Assembly: GCA_019448385.1 (NCBI GenBank)
Contig: JAGTXO010000010.1
Coordinates: 1-64,000, forward strand
Origin: Diacronema lutheri
Lineage: Eukaryota > Haptophyta > Pavlovophyceae > Pavlovales > Pavlovaceae
Length of the DNA stretch: 64,000 nucleotides
Reading direction: 5' to 3'
Both the position numbers and the translations under genes were made by a program. The stretch's first letter is position 1, and each line of letters begins with the position of its first letter. This document shows, piece after piece, positions 47,359 through 57,011 of this stretch. The notes beneath the pieces are model-generated. The model worked only from the letters and a program-made list of their open reading frames with translations, did no database searches and had not been told where the DNA came from.

Positions 47359-48199
47359 TCACCAGGCCACTCGGTGCACGCCAAGGCTGCTCGCGGGTCT
47401 GCTCGCGGATCCACAGAAACTCGCGGCTTGCTGCGCGGCTGCACGCCTGGCTTTGTCGGCTGGAACCCAAGGGTTAGCCAGCTCGGCCGCGGTGTTAAAA
47501 CCAGAATCAAAAAACTTCTTGAAGAAAGCGCAGATGAGCACGTTGCACCGCGGCCCGCAAGGGCCCACGTCCTCGCGATTGCAACCGCACTTGGTCACGT
47601 GCTTAAGCGTCGAGGAGTACACGGACATCTCCGCCAGCGGCAAACACGCGCGAAGGCTGCAGGCAGCGGGCGGCCACGCGCCTGTGTTCACGACCGGCGG
47701 CGCGTCGGTCTTGAACGTGACGCCAATGGCGGCCCGGCCGGCCTGCGCGGCCTTCCATTCGAAGACGCCAAAGCCGTCCTTAAAAACACCGTTTCGCGTG
47801 TGTTGCGCGACATCTGCGCATCGCTCGAGGGCTGCGCAGCGTCGGCTGGGTCGGTGCCCTCGCGTGAGGCACCGAGCGCGCCGTGGGCATGCTTGCGCCT
47901 TTTCGCGAGCGCGGCAGCTTCAACTTGGCCGGCGAGCGCGCACGCCTGGTGCACGATAGCTTCTTGCAACTCGATATACGTCGCGGCCGGCTTAGGCAGA
48001 AGGCCCTTGCAGCCCAGGCCGTCGGGAGTCTTGCGAAAGTTGCGCGTCATTGTGCACACGTGATTCTTGTCGGTCAGCGAGTAGCTGCCTTTGAAGCCAG
48101 TCTGCCACATTTCCCTGAAGTCGGTGTCCGCACCGATGCTCAACGTAGGCGCCGCGCCCTCGACGGCCGGCTGGAGCGTGACGCGGCACGGCGACGATC
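47359..48199 (-). CDS. Unrecognised coding sequence inside the inverted-repeat element
   Basis: Two open stretches on the minus strand look coding, judged by mixed residue composition. The first reads VTLQPAVEGAAPTLSIGADT, then MWQTGFKGSYSLTDKNHVCT, and FRKTPDGLGCKGLLPKPAAT. The second reads NGVFKDGFGVFEWKAAQAGR, then VTFKTDAPPVVNTGAWP, and a Cys-rich block KCGCNREDVGPCGPRCNVLI. They are in different frames and could be joined by an intron near 47830-47940 or separated by a frameshift. No ATG precedes the first; an in-frame stop lies just upstream at the arm junction, so the 5' end looks truncated or starts in the arm by splicing. I cannot name the family; no DDE, HUH or tyrosine recombinase motif is evident. 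It may be the cargo or a decayed transposase. Confidence 0.4.
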
Positions 48200-48835
48200 A
48201 TCCGCGCCTCGTCCCTTGAGCGCCCGCCCGCGCGCGTTGGCTGCATGGCAGCCTGGCGATGCGCAGCGCGTAGTCTCTATACGTGGCGCGAGCAACCACC
48301 GAGGCGTGGCTGCCGAGGTCGTCGTCGTCCGACGTCGCCGGCGCGGCTGGGCCGGGCTGCGGCGATTGCGCCCGAGCGGGCGTATAGGGTCACCCGCCAG
48401 GCCGAGAGCCGAGAGAGCGATGATCCCTCGCAGCGAGCCGAGTATGATGATCGCGCGCCGCCGGTGAGCTCGATGCGCACGGCTTTTGCGCGGAATTTCT
48501 GGCGCGCGATCCGACGCGCGATGCGCGCCGGCCGCCGCGGTCCGCCGCCCGCTCGATGCGAGCCACTGGCCGGCGTGGCGCTGGCCGATACGCACGAGGC
48601 ATGGACGGTGGTCGTCAAAATCCCAAGTGCGCCGCTCCTCGTCCTCTCCACACGCCCAAGCGCGCGCCGCTCCTCGTCCTCTCCACCCGCGTCTCTCCCC
48701 TGCTGTCGCGTCCGTCCGTCCACGCCCACCCGCCCTTGATACGGCCATGCCGCCGAATCCGCATAATGTGCCCTCGGTGGCCCTTTTCAGGTGTGCGCCT
48801 CGCCGCGTGCAAGATACGTCTCCTGAGGCGTATGA
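48200..48835 (-). repeat. Right arm of 636-bp inverted repeat
   Basis: Reverse complement of 46692-47327. It ends at GAGGCGTATGA before unique sequence ACACATCCACC. Confidence 0.9.
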
Positions 48836-49059
48836 ACACATCCACCTAGGTTGGCGGTGGCACGTTTTTGCGACTGTGCCGTTTGCACTTTGCAATTTGA
48901 GTGGGTCGCCTCCGGGCGGCAGGCGGCAGCTGACAGGCACGACACGGACGCGCGGATCGACTTCCCGCGACGCCGCACCGCAATTATGCTTCGCGCGCAT
49001 GGCATGCCCAAGCCGGGCACGCGCCCGTCCGCCGCCGCCGTCCAGTGAGCCGTCCACCG

Positions 49060-52000
49060 CTACGGATCGCGCGGCGCGCGCGCCGGCACGGTGAGCGAGC
49101 CGATCGGCGCGACAAACTCGTCCGAGTCAGCGTCCCACCGCCCGACTGAGCCCTGCTCCAGGTAAAAAGCCGTTGCCTCGCCGTACCGGCGATACGGCGC
49201 GCCGGGCGCCTGCAACTTGGCCGCGTCCTGCCAGTCGAGCGAGAGCCACGCGAAACCGTCGCGGTCGGTGCGAAAGTGGAGCGTCCGCGCCTCGCGGCTG
49301 CCCGAGTAGATGCGCGCCGCCCACTGCGACAGCCGTTGCTGCCCTCGACCGATGCGCACCTCACACCACAGCGCGCATTCGCCCGCGCGCAGCGGCGGGC
49401 CGCCCTGCGCGGCCGCGTTCGCCGCGCGCGCCGCGCGCGCGCCCGCCGTCGCGCCGACGCGGCCGGGCGCGGCGGGGCCGGCGCCGTCGGGCACGGCGCA
49501 GCCGTACACGAGGCGGAAGCGCGCGCCGGCGGCGCGTAGCAGCGCGGCGAGCAGCAGCGCGAAGGCGTTGCCGTCCGCCGGCGCGGCGAGCGCCTCGGCG
49601 GCGCTCGGCAGCGCGGCGCGCACCGCGCCGGCGCTTGCGGGCAGCGGCGCGCGCACGGCGAGCTGCAGGCCGGCGGCCTCGGCCTCGGCGCGCGCCTCGG
49701 CCGTCAGCCCACCATCGGCGAGCGCCGGCGCGCCGCCCGCAAGCGCCTCACCGCCGCGACGCTCGCGGTGCGCGCGCACGGCGAGGGTGAGCGTCTCGTT
49801 GAGCGCGGGCGGCAGGCGCGTGCGCTCGGGCAGCGCAAGCATGCGCGTGAGCTCGAGGAGAAGCGCGCTGTCGGAAAGTGCCGGAATCAGCTCGAAGCCC
49901 GAGAGCACACTGTCCACGTATCGGAACACATCGGACTGCTGGCTCGCGTTCAGCGGCGGTTCGACGTCGGGCAGCGCGTGCACGCCGTCCGCCGCGCCGC
50001 CCTCCGCGTCGAGCGGCGGCTCGACGTCGCGCGCACCCTCGCCGCCGTCCGCCGCGCCGGCGCGATCGGCGCCGTCCGCCTCGCCTCCGCCCCCGCCGCC
50101 ATCACCATCACCATCACCATCACCATCACCATCACCGGCGCCGCCGTCCGCGCCGCCGCCATCGCCGCCCGGCGCAGCCGCCGCCGGCGGCATTTGCGCT
50201 TTCACGATGGCGAGCAGCGCTTCAAACGCCTGCTGGCGGCGGAACTCGACCCGCCGCGCCTCGCGGTGCGCGCGCGCCGACGCCTTGAAGAGCGCGAGCG
50301 CGCAGGGGTGCAAGTCGGCGGCGCTCAGGTTCGCCGCGCCGAGCAGCTCGATCGCGACCTCGTCCTCGTCGCCGTCAAGCGGCAGCTCCTGCCAGCTGAT
50401 CGCCTCGGAGACGGCCGCGTCGAGGCTGCGGTTGAGCGCGCGCACGGCCTCGCCGTCGAGCTGCGCGTCGAGCGGCAGCTCGGCGCGGAGCGGCGCGCGC
50501 GCGCGCGCAAATTCGGCCGCCTCGAACGCGTCGCCGCCGTCCGCGCCGCGCTCGGCGTCCGAATCGACACGCGTCGGCTCCGCGCCGCCGTCGCCGCCAC
50601 CCGTGCCGGCGGGCAACACGCGGAGGAGGCCGTCCGTCCACAGCCGTGCGCGCACGCGGCGCATCGCCTCGCGCATCGCCGCCGCGTGCGACGTGCTCCG
50701 GTCGGCGCGGTGCGCGCGCACGGCGAGCGCGAGCGCGACGCGCACGGTCTGTCGGATCTGCAGCCCGTCCGCGTCGAGCATCTGGAGCAGCTCCTGAAGC
50801 ACCGCGTCGTCGGTCATGTTGGTCGGCAGGTCGTATTCGGCGAGCGTCGCGTTCACCAGCTCCGTCGTGAGCGCGAGCAGCAGCGCGCGCTGCTCGTCGT
50901 CCTCGGCGCTCGACGCCGCAGCGGACGCGGCGGACGCGGCGGCCGCGGCCGCGGCCGCGGCGGACGCGGGCGCGGGCGCGAGCGCGTCCGCCGGCGCGGC
51001 GCCGTCGCCGTCGCCGGCGGCGGCGGACGGCACCTCCGCGTCCGCCGCGGCCGCGCTGCCGTCGAGCGCCGCGCCGTCCTCGGAGGCGGCCGGCGACTCC
51101 GCCATCGCCCGGCCACTCGCCTCCGCGCGCGCGCCGCCGTCCGCCGCCGCCGCCGTCTCGCCCGCAACGCGCGCGCCGCCGACCGCGCGCGCGCCCGCGC
51201 GCACGAGCGAGCGCAGCTGGGCGAAAGCGTCCGCGACAGCGCGCCGCTGCTGGCGGTAATGCGCGACCGCGCGCACCCACACGGGTCGCGCGCTCGGCAA
51301 GATGGTCATCTGCCCGTGCCCGAGCATCGTCACGCCAATCTCATATGTGACATCGTCGTCACTCATCTCGGCGGGAAGCTCCGACCTGCCCAACGCCTGG
51401 TAGACGATCGCCACGACGGCCTCGAGATCGGGCACGACGCGCGCGCCGGCGCCGTCGCCGGCGCCCTGCGCGAGCGCGCCCGCGCCGTCCGCGCCGCCGC
51501 GCGCATCGGCGGCAAGGCGCGGCGCGGCGCGCGCGCCGGCGCCGTCGCCGGCGCCCTGCGCGAGCGCGCCCGCGCCGTCCGCGCCGCCGCGCGCATCGGC
51601 GGCAAGGCGCGGCGCGGCGCGCGCGCCGGACACGACGCCGGCGCCCTGCGCGAGCGCGCCCGCGCCGTCCGCGCCGCCGCGCGCATCGGCGGCAAGGCGC
51701 GGCGCGGCGCGCGCGCCGGGCACGACGCCCGCCGCAGCGGCGGTGCCCACCCACGCGTCGAGCGCCAGCTGGTAAGCGAGCAGCACGGCGGGCGAGTCAG
51801 CGGCAAGGCCGAGCGCGCGTGAGCCCGCGCCCGCCGCGCCGCTGCCCGCGCGCACGCGGGCGGCGAGCGCGGCGAGGCGCGCGCTGCCCGCGCCGCCGGC
51901 GTTGGCGCCAGCCCCGGCGCCGGCACCGCCGCGCGCGCTCGCGCCGTCCAAGCCGGGCGCGGCGATGGCCGTCGCCGCGCGCAGCTCGCGGCAGAGCAGC

Positions 52001-53328
52001 GCCGCGCCGCCGCCGGGCGCGTCGACGCGCGGCGCGGGCGCGTCGGGCGCGAGGCACGAGCCGCCGTGCGCGCCGTACGGCAGCCCGTCGGTGCCGCGCG
52101 CGCGCGCGCCGCGCAGGTCGCCGCCACCCGCGCCGCCGCCCACGCCGCCGCCCACGCTGCTGCTGCTGCCGGCACCGCCACCGACGCCGCGCGGCTCGTG
52201 CGGCTGCGTCGCTGTGTGGTATACGACGGCGAGTACTAATAAAACGGCCTGCGCGCACCGGACCCATCCGGCGGAGGGCGCGTCGGACGCACCCTTCGCC
52301 GACGCGACGGTGCGCGCGCGCGACGGCCACGCCGCGCCGCCCACCAGCCGCGCCGTTGGACCCGCCGGCGCGGCGCGCACGGCCGCCGGCGGCGCGTCGG
52401 CCGGCGGCGCGCCGATGGCCGTAGCCGCGGCCGGCGCGCCCTCCGCCATGCTGCCGGGCTCGCGCGCGCGCGGCTCGGTCGCGTCGGCGAAGGGCGTCGC
52501 GCCGGCGCCGTGCGCCGTCTGCGCGGTGTGCTGCGCCGCGCTCATGCCGAGCGCGCGCGCCGCACGCGCGCGCGCGCCACTCGCGCCGAGTGGTAGCAGC
52601 GCGGCCGCGCCGACGCCGGCGCCGACGCCGCAGAGGAGGGCGAGGCCATGCGCAGCGCCACCGAGCAGCGTGCCGGCGGCGACGAGAATCCATGGCAGCG
52701 CCCCGGGCGGCGCGCCCACTGAGAGCACGTCCACCATCCGCAACACCTGCGCCGCGAGCTGTGCGCCGCTGGCCGCGCCGCCCGCGCCCGCCGGCGCGCG
52801 CGGCTCGCCGCCAGCGGCGCTCGCGCCGAGCGCGCCCGGCGAGGCGTTCAGGTGCACGACGAGCGTGACGATGCAGACGGTCAGCGGCTCAAAGACGCGT
52901 AGAGGCAGCGCGTCGCACGCGCCGCCCGCCGTGCAGCGCGCGTCAAGCCGCCGGCCGAGCGCGAGCCACTGCGCGCAGCCAATGCCCACGCCACAGCCGC
53001 ACAGCACGCGCGCATATGCGCCGGGCGCATCGGCGAAGGTGCGGCGCTCGAGGAGCGCGCCAAACGTGGCAAAAAACCACGCGCCGAGCGCCAGGCCTAA
53101 GCTCAGGCTGCTCGCGCCGAACGCTGCCGCGAGCGCGCGGCCGAGCGCCGTGCCGCTCAGCGCCGCGTCGGGCGCGGCCGCCACGAGCAGCGCGGCGCAG
53201 ACAATGGCGGCGGTGATAGGCGGAAGGCGGACGGATCCAAGGGAAAATGAGGCGTACAGCCGCGCGACGAGCGCGGCCACCGCCAGCACGGCAAGCACGT
53301 CGAGCCATGGCTCGTGCAACGCGCGCAT
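49060..53328 (-). CDS. Multi-span membrane protein with four novel repeats and transglutaminase-like C terminus
   Basis: About 1,422 aa, apparently one exon, from the ATG at 53328. The first about 270 residues hold several hydrophobic spans (LDVLAVLAVAALVARLY, AAIVCAALLVAAA, LGLALGAWFFATF, LPWILVAAGTLLGGAAHGLALL), and a further one lies near residue 375 (AVLLVLAVVYHT). A Gly/Ala-rich region with three tandem 33-residue units (51441-51720) follows. Then come four degenerate copies of a roughly 60-residue module (LP..M(S/T)DD.V..E...ML...LAVRAHR). The end (GNAFALLLAALLRAAGARFRLVYG, GECALWCEVRIG, WLSLDWQD) follows the transglutaminase-like core layout, but the catalytic Cys position is occupied by Asn/Ala, so it may be inactive. 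No function is known. An upstream in-frame start at 53406 is possible. Confidence 0.65.
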   Translation of the reverse strand: MRALHEPWLDVLAVLAVAALVARLYASFSLGSVRLPPITAAIVCAALLVAAAPDAALSGTALGRALAAAFGASSLSLGLALGAWFFATFGALLERRTFADAPGAYARVLCGCGVGIGCAQWLALGRRLDARCTAGGACDALPLRVFEPLTVCIVTLVVHLNASPGALGASAAGGEPRAPAGAGGAASGAQLAAQVLRMVDVLSVGAPPGALPWILVAAGTLLGGAAHGLALLCGVGAGVGAAALLPLGASGARARAARALGMSAAQHTAQTAHGAGATPFADATEPRAREPGSMAEGAPAAATAIGAPPADAPPAAVRAAPAGPTARLVGGAAWPSRARTVASAKGASDAPSAGWVRCAQAVLLVLAVVYHTATQPHEPRGVGGGAGSSSSVGGGVGGGAGGGDLRGARARGTDGLPYGAHGGSCLAPDAPAPRVDAPGGGAALLCRELRAATAIAAPGLDGASARGGAGAGAGANAGGAGSARLAALAARVRAGSGAAGAGSRALGLAADSPAVLLAYQLALDAWVGTAAAAGVVPGARAAPRLAADARGGADGAGALAQGAGVVSGARAAPRLAADARGGADGAGALAQGAGDGAGARAAPRLAADARGGADGAGALAQGAGDGAGARVVPDLEAVVAIVYQALGRSELPAEMSDDDVTYEIGVTMLGHGQMTILPSARPVWVRAVAHYRQQRRAVADAFAQLRSLVRAGARAVGGARVAGETAAAADGGARAEASGRAMAESPAASEDGAALDGSAAAADAEVPSAAAGDGDGAAPADALAPAPASAAAAAAAAASAASAAASSAEDDEQRALLLALTTELVNATLAEYDLPTNMTDDAVLQELLQMLDADGLQIRQTVRVALALAVRAHRADRSTSHAAAMREAMRRVRARLWTDGLLRVLPAGTGGGDGGAEPTRVDSDAERGADGGDAFEAAEFARARAPLRAELPLDAQLDGEAVRALNRSLDAAVSEAISWQELPLDGDEDEVAIELLGAANLSAADLHPCALALFKASARAHREARRVEFRRQQAFEALLAIVKAQMPPAAAAPGGDGGGADGGAGDGDGDGDGDGDGGGGGGEADGADRAGAADGGEGARDVEPPLDAEGGAADGVHALPDVEPPLNASQQSDVFRYVDSVLSGFELIPALSDSALLLELTRMLALPERTRLPPALNETLTLAVRAHRERRGGEALAGGAPALADGGLTAEARAEAEAAGLQLAVRAPLPASAGAVRAALPSAAEALAAPADGNAFALLLAALLRAAGARFRLVYGCAVPDGAGPAAPGRVGATAGARAARAANAAAQGGPPLRAGECALWCEVRIGRGQQRLSQWAARIYSGSREARTLHFRTDRDGFAWLSLDWQDAAKLQAPGAPYRRYGEATAFYLEQGSVGRWDADSDEFVAPIGSLTVPARAPRDP
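51441..51720. repeat. Tandem 99-bp coding repeat, about three units
   Basis: Units encode GAGxxxGARAAPRLAADARGG... blocks on the minus strand and differ at few positions. Confidence 0.85.
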
Positions 53329-53807
53329 GACGAGGCTCCCCCAAATTGAGCACGACGTACACGCGCAATCGCGAATGCCGATTAATGACGCGGGAAGCCT
53401 TTTCAAAAGAGGCGCAGTGACGCTTGCCAGCGCGCATCCCGGCGTCTCGTCGATTGGCGGTGAGCTGTCGTGAAAAGGTCAGTAACCCAAAATTTCTCGC
53501 CGTTATGAGGAGCGGCCATAGGTGTCGGAACATACCGGAATCCACTCGAACTCCGAAGTCAAGCCGGCAACCGTTCAGGTAGTAGTGCGGTGGGGGACCA
53601 CGCGCGAAGTCTGGATGTTGCTCTTTTCTTGCTCTTTTTTTGGGGGGTGCGCAAGCCACCGCGCTTGTCGTCTGCCGCTCGTCCGCGCACCGCTGGCCTC
53701 TCCGCAAAGCGTGCTGCCTGGCCTCATCAGCCCGCCCTTTACATCCTGCCGCTGCCGTGATGCCTCCGCCGCCCATCGCCCGGCCGCGAGCCGCCGCCGC
53801 CCGCCGC
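53329..53807. other. Intergenic spacer
   Basis: This 479-bp stretch is between the start of the membrane protein gene and the end of the phospholipase-like gene, both on the minus strand. It is less GC-rich near 53470-53640. I see no supported gene. Confidence 0.4.
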
Positions 53808-55706
53808 TCAGCGCGCGCGCGCCTCGGTGGCCGTCGTGCCCGCCGCCGCAGCGAGCGCGCGCGCGCGTCGCGCGCGCAGGCAGCGGCAGAGCCACCGGAG
53901 CGGCCTCCCAACGCAACGCGCCGTTACACGCGCCGTTACACGCGCCGTTACACGCGCCGTTACACGCACCGTCTGTCGCATGCGCGCGCCCAGCCGTAGC
54001 CGGCGCGGCCGCGAGACGGGCGCGGCGCCGCTTGCCGCGTCCGCGTGCGCCGCGTCGGTGCCGCGCGCCTCCCTAGCCCAGCGCGCGGCGCGGACGCGGC
54101 CGGTGCGGTGCTCTCGCGCGCCGGCGCGCGCGGGCGGCGGGCTGTCGTCGGCGGCACGCGCGGGCGGCGGTGGCTGCGGCTGCGGCGCGGGCGGCGGCAC
54201 GTGCGCCGCCGGCACGCCCGGCGCGCCTCGAGTGCCGGCGCTCGCCGGCGCGGCGTGCGCGCGCGCCGGCGCCCCCTCGAGCGCCGACTGGGGCGCGCGC
54301 GTGGCCGTAGCGACGAGCGCAGCCGCGCTGCGCGCAGGGTTGCGCTTTGACGATGGCGTCGATGGCGTCGACTGCGCTGCCCGCTGCTGCCGCCCAAACG
54401 GGGCGTCGCCTCCACCCATGCGCACGCCGCCGCCCTCGTCGTCGCCGTCTGCGCGCGCGCGCGTGCGCGCGTCGGCCGGCGCACCGCCCGCGGGCTGCGG
54501 TTGCGCCCGCGGCGCGCCAGCGCGCGCGCCCTTTGGCGGCGCGCCGCTGCCGCCGGCGCGGCGACCGGACGCGCCGGCGCCGGCGGCGCCGTTGCTGGCG
54601 AAGGGCCACGCCCACCACGCCGCGTGCGCCGAGCGCGGCGCCGAGTTTGAAATGGCCGCGCGCGCGGCCTCGAGCGCGAGCAGCAGCTGTGGCGGCAAAT
54701 GAATTTCGGCGGCATGCAGCAGGGCCTGCGAGACCTGTGCGATGGCGGCGGTCGCGTTCTCCGCGGTCTCTTCGAAGGCCGCGCGCGCGGCGTGGTAGCT
54801 CAAGTTGCGCCGGACCTGCGAGCGGCCGAGGCGCAGCGCGGCGGCGCGTCGCGGCGCAGTGAGCGGCGCACGCGCGCGCCGTGCCGAACACCGCGCGCGC
54901 GCGCGCACCTTGTGTCGCTCATACGCGCCGATGTAGGTTGCGGCGAAGCGGCAGAGCACCCCGCGCGGCCCCCACCTGCGGTAGCGCCACGACGCGTCGC
55001 GCGCGTTGGCGCTGCTCGGCACGACGCCGCCGCCCGGACCCGCCTCGCCGGCGTCGGCCGCGCTGATGGGCGCGTCGCAGATGGGCATGTGCTCAAACTG
55101 CTCGCAGATGGGCGAGCGCGGCAGCCCGTCGCCCGCCGCCGGACAGACCACACGCCGCGCCGCGAGCGAGCGGAGCATCGCGAGGTCGCATTCGGCGATG
55201 CGCGGCGCGAGCTCGGCCGCGCGCCACGCGCCGAGCGGCGCGCCGCACTTGCGCGCGTCGGCGTCGGCGGCGCGGAGGGCGGCCTCGACGGCCTCGAGCT
55301 CGTGCACGAGTGCCTGCTCATCGGGCGCGCGCCGTCGCCGCTGCGGCGGCTCCGCCTTCGGGTACAGGTGCGCAAGGCCCTCGGAATGTTCGATGCAGAA
55401 GTCGTGCTGCGCGCAGATCGCGTCGAGCCCATCGACGGGGGCGAGCTGGTACTCGCGGCCGTTGGCCGGGCCGCAGTACGCGCCGAACGGGTAGAAGACG
55501 CCCACGTTGGCCCGTTCGAGCAGCGTCTTGGCGCACTTGTCGCGCGGCGCGAGCGTCGAGAGAATGAGCGCGCACAGCCCGGCCGACAGGCCGACGTGGC
55601 GCGGGCGCGGCCGGCGGCGCGCGCGCGCGCGGCCGTCCTTGGAGCGGGGCTCGCACTCGCTGTCAAGTCTGCTCGCGCGCGAGTGGCAGTGCGACACCAG
55701 CCGCAT
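53808..55706 (-). CDS. Secretory phospholipase A2-like protein with long disordered tail
   Basis: Exons 55706-54909 and 54815-53808 join (AAG/GTGCGC ... GCAG/GTCCGG) to about 601 aa. A basic N terminus is followed by a hydrophobic signal/anchor (HVGLSAGLCALILSTL). Residues about 70-105 contain YPFGAYCGPAN and PVDGLDAICAQHDFC, the calcium-loop and Cys-x-x-His-Asp-x-Cys catalytic region of secretory PLA2 enzymes that cleave the sn-2 ester of phospholipids. Further cysteines could form the usual disulfides. The second exon has an amphipathic helical part, then more than 200 residues of Pro/Ala/Arg low-complexity sequence not found in canonical PLA2, so the enzyme domain is a small part of the protein. 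The four RVTA repeats near the end come from a 12-bp DNA repeat (53926-53970). Confidence 0.75.
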   Translation of the reverse strand: MRLVSHCHSRASRLDSECEPRSKDGRARARRRPRPRHVGLSAGLCALILSTLAPRDKCAKTLLERANVGVFYPFGAYCGPANGREYQLAPVDGLDAICAQHDFCIEHSEGLAHLYPKAEPPQRRRRAPDEQALVHELEAVEAALRAADADARKCGAPLGAWRAAELAPRIAECDLAMLRSLAARRVVCPAAGDGLPRSPICEQFEHMPICDAPISAADAGEAGPGGGVVPSSANARDASWRYRRWGPRGVLCRFAATYIGAYERHKVRARARCSARRARAPLTAPRRAAALRLGRSQVRRNLSYHAARAAFEETAENATAAIAQVSQALLHAAEIHLPPQLLLALEAARAAISNSAPRSAHAAWWAWPFASNGAAGAGASGRRAGGSGAPPKGARAGAPRAQPQPAGGAPADARTRARADGDDEGGGVRMGGGDAPFGRQQRAAQSTPSTPSSKRNPARSAAALVATATRAPQSALEGAPARAHAAPASAGTRGAPGVPAAHVPPPAPQPQPPPPARAADDSPPPARAGAREHRTGRVRAARWAREARGTDAAHADAASGAAPVSRPRRLRLGARMRQTVRVTARVTARVTARVTARCVGRPLRWLCRCLRARRARALAAAAGTTATEARAR

Positions 55707-55861
55707 GCCTCGCGCGCCCGCCCACCCGCCCGCACGTCCACCGGCTGATGGACCGGATGCGCCCTATCACAGGGGGCGTCCAGCCACAGGGCAGAGGTGG
55801 TGCCGCGCTCAGTTCCGTTCTTGTCCGGTCCCGGTTGGGTCCCGACACCCGAGCTCCACCC

Positions 55862-56513
55862 ATGGTGAACATGGTGCCGGCCCTCCGGCGGCGGCACGCG
55901 TGCGCGCTCGTCGCGGCGGTGGCGCTCGCGCACGTGGCGCACGCGGTGGCGGCGGCACCGGCGCGCGCAAGAAGCAGCGCCTTTGTCGCCGCGCGCGCCG
56001 CGCCGCGCGCGCGCCGAACCGCCGTCGCGCTCGCCGACGTGCTCGTCGGCTCGGAGCAGGAGATGATCGCGATCTCACCCGCTGCGATGGCGCAGCTCGT
56101 CGCGCTCAAGGAGGGCTCGGGCGGCGAGGTGGTGCTGCGGATGGGCGTGCGCTCAGGCGGCTGCTCCGGCATGAGCTACGTGATGGACATGATCGCGCCC
56201 GACGCGATCGGCGAGCAGGACGTTGTGATCGCCTACCCCGAGCACGGCCTGCGGTGCGTCATCGACCCAAAGTCGTCGATCTTTCTGTACGGCCTGCAGC
56301 TCGACTACTCGAGCAAGCTCATCGGGGGCGGCTTTGGCTTCAAGGCGAGCGCGCCGCCGCCGCCGCCCGGCGCGCACGCGCGCGCGCAGCCGCCGCGCCG
56401 CGCACGTTCGTGGGCCGATCGCGCTGCGCCGCCGCCGTGCGCGCCGCCGCCGCGCCGCGCAGAATCCGAACGCCGAGTCGACGTGCGGCTGCGGATCGTC
56501 CTTCAGCGTCTGA
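55862..56513 (+). CDS. sufA: SufA/IscA-type iron-sulfur cluster carrier, plastid
   Basis: A-type carrier that accepts Fe-S clusters from the SUF scaffold and passes them to apoproteins. Exons 55862-56344 and 56463-56513 give about 177 aa. The start (ALVAAVALAHVAHAV, then RSSAF, then Ala/Arg-rich) is a signal plus transit peptide with Phe at the presumed +1 site, a hallmark of red secondary plastids. The domain has [77 protein letters not shown]; the three cluster-binding cysteines (GGCSG, CGCG) are present. The last 16 residues are on exon 2, which can only be reached with a GC donor (AAG/GCGAGC) and CGCAG acceptor. The precise fit to the family makes this the best evidence for GC-AG introns here. 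Confidence 0.93.
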
Positions 56514-57011
56514 GCCGCTCCGCGCCGCCGCGTTGCGTCGCGCCGTGTCGCGCGGCGTGCGTCCGGGTCTGACAGCTGTCCGGATGCCGTGCCGCGAAGG
56601 TCGCGTGCACAGGGGGTGCCCAGCCGATTTGCGTTGGAGCGCAGCGGAGCACCGTCCCATCCTCAGCAGCGTGGCCCTCCCTGCCTCCGTCCATCCCCTT
56701 CCAAACATCTGAAAACGGTTGTCGTCGCCCCACCCGGCCACCCCCCGCCCAGACTTCCCGCGGGTCGACGTCACGGCCTCGCCTTCCTGAATTGCACCGG
56801 CGCAGGTCGCACGCGTGTGCACGAGTGGCGCTGCCCGCCCGAAGTCCACAGGCTGTCTCAGGCGGAGCGCAGTTCAGTCCACAGGCTCTGTTGCGCCATG
56901 CCGAGCACGCCGACCGCGGCACAGACTCAGACTCCATTATTATTTTGAACACAGACGGCGGGGGAAGCGCGGCGCGCAGAAGCGCGGCGCGCGTCGACGT
57001 GCGCGGCCGCC
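56514..57011. other. Intergenic region before the ankyrin/Rdx gene
   Basis: This 498-bp gap is less GC-rich and has an AT-rich patch CCATTATTATTTTGAACAC at about 56934-56952, some 60-75 bp upstream of the next ATG, which may serve as core promoter. No gene is supported. Confidence 0.45.

Larger units (their letters stand above)
46692..48835. mobile_element. Inverted-repeat element: two 636-bp arms around an 872-bp centre
   Basis: Arms at 46692-47327 and 48200-48835 have equal length and about one mismatch. The centre (47328-48199) carries unrecognised minus-strand coding sequence. Long, nearly identical terminal inverted repeats suggest a foldback or MULE-like DNA transposon, or a recent palindromic rearrangement. 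No clear target-site duplication is visible: left flank ends TTTCCAC, right flank starts ACACATCCACC. It lies between the ABCF start and the end of the transglutaminase-like gene. Confidence 0.65.

Noticed and set aside
53522-54350. Plus-strand ORFs opposite the phospholipase-like tail
   Set aside because: They are shadows of low-complexity sequence; the minus-strand gene has a clear enzyme domain and splice junction.
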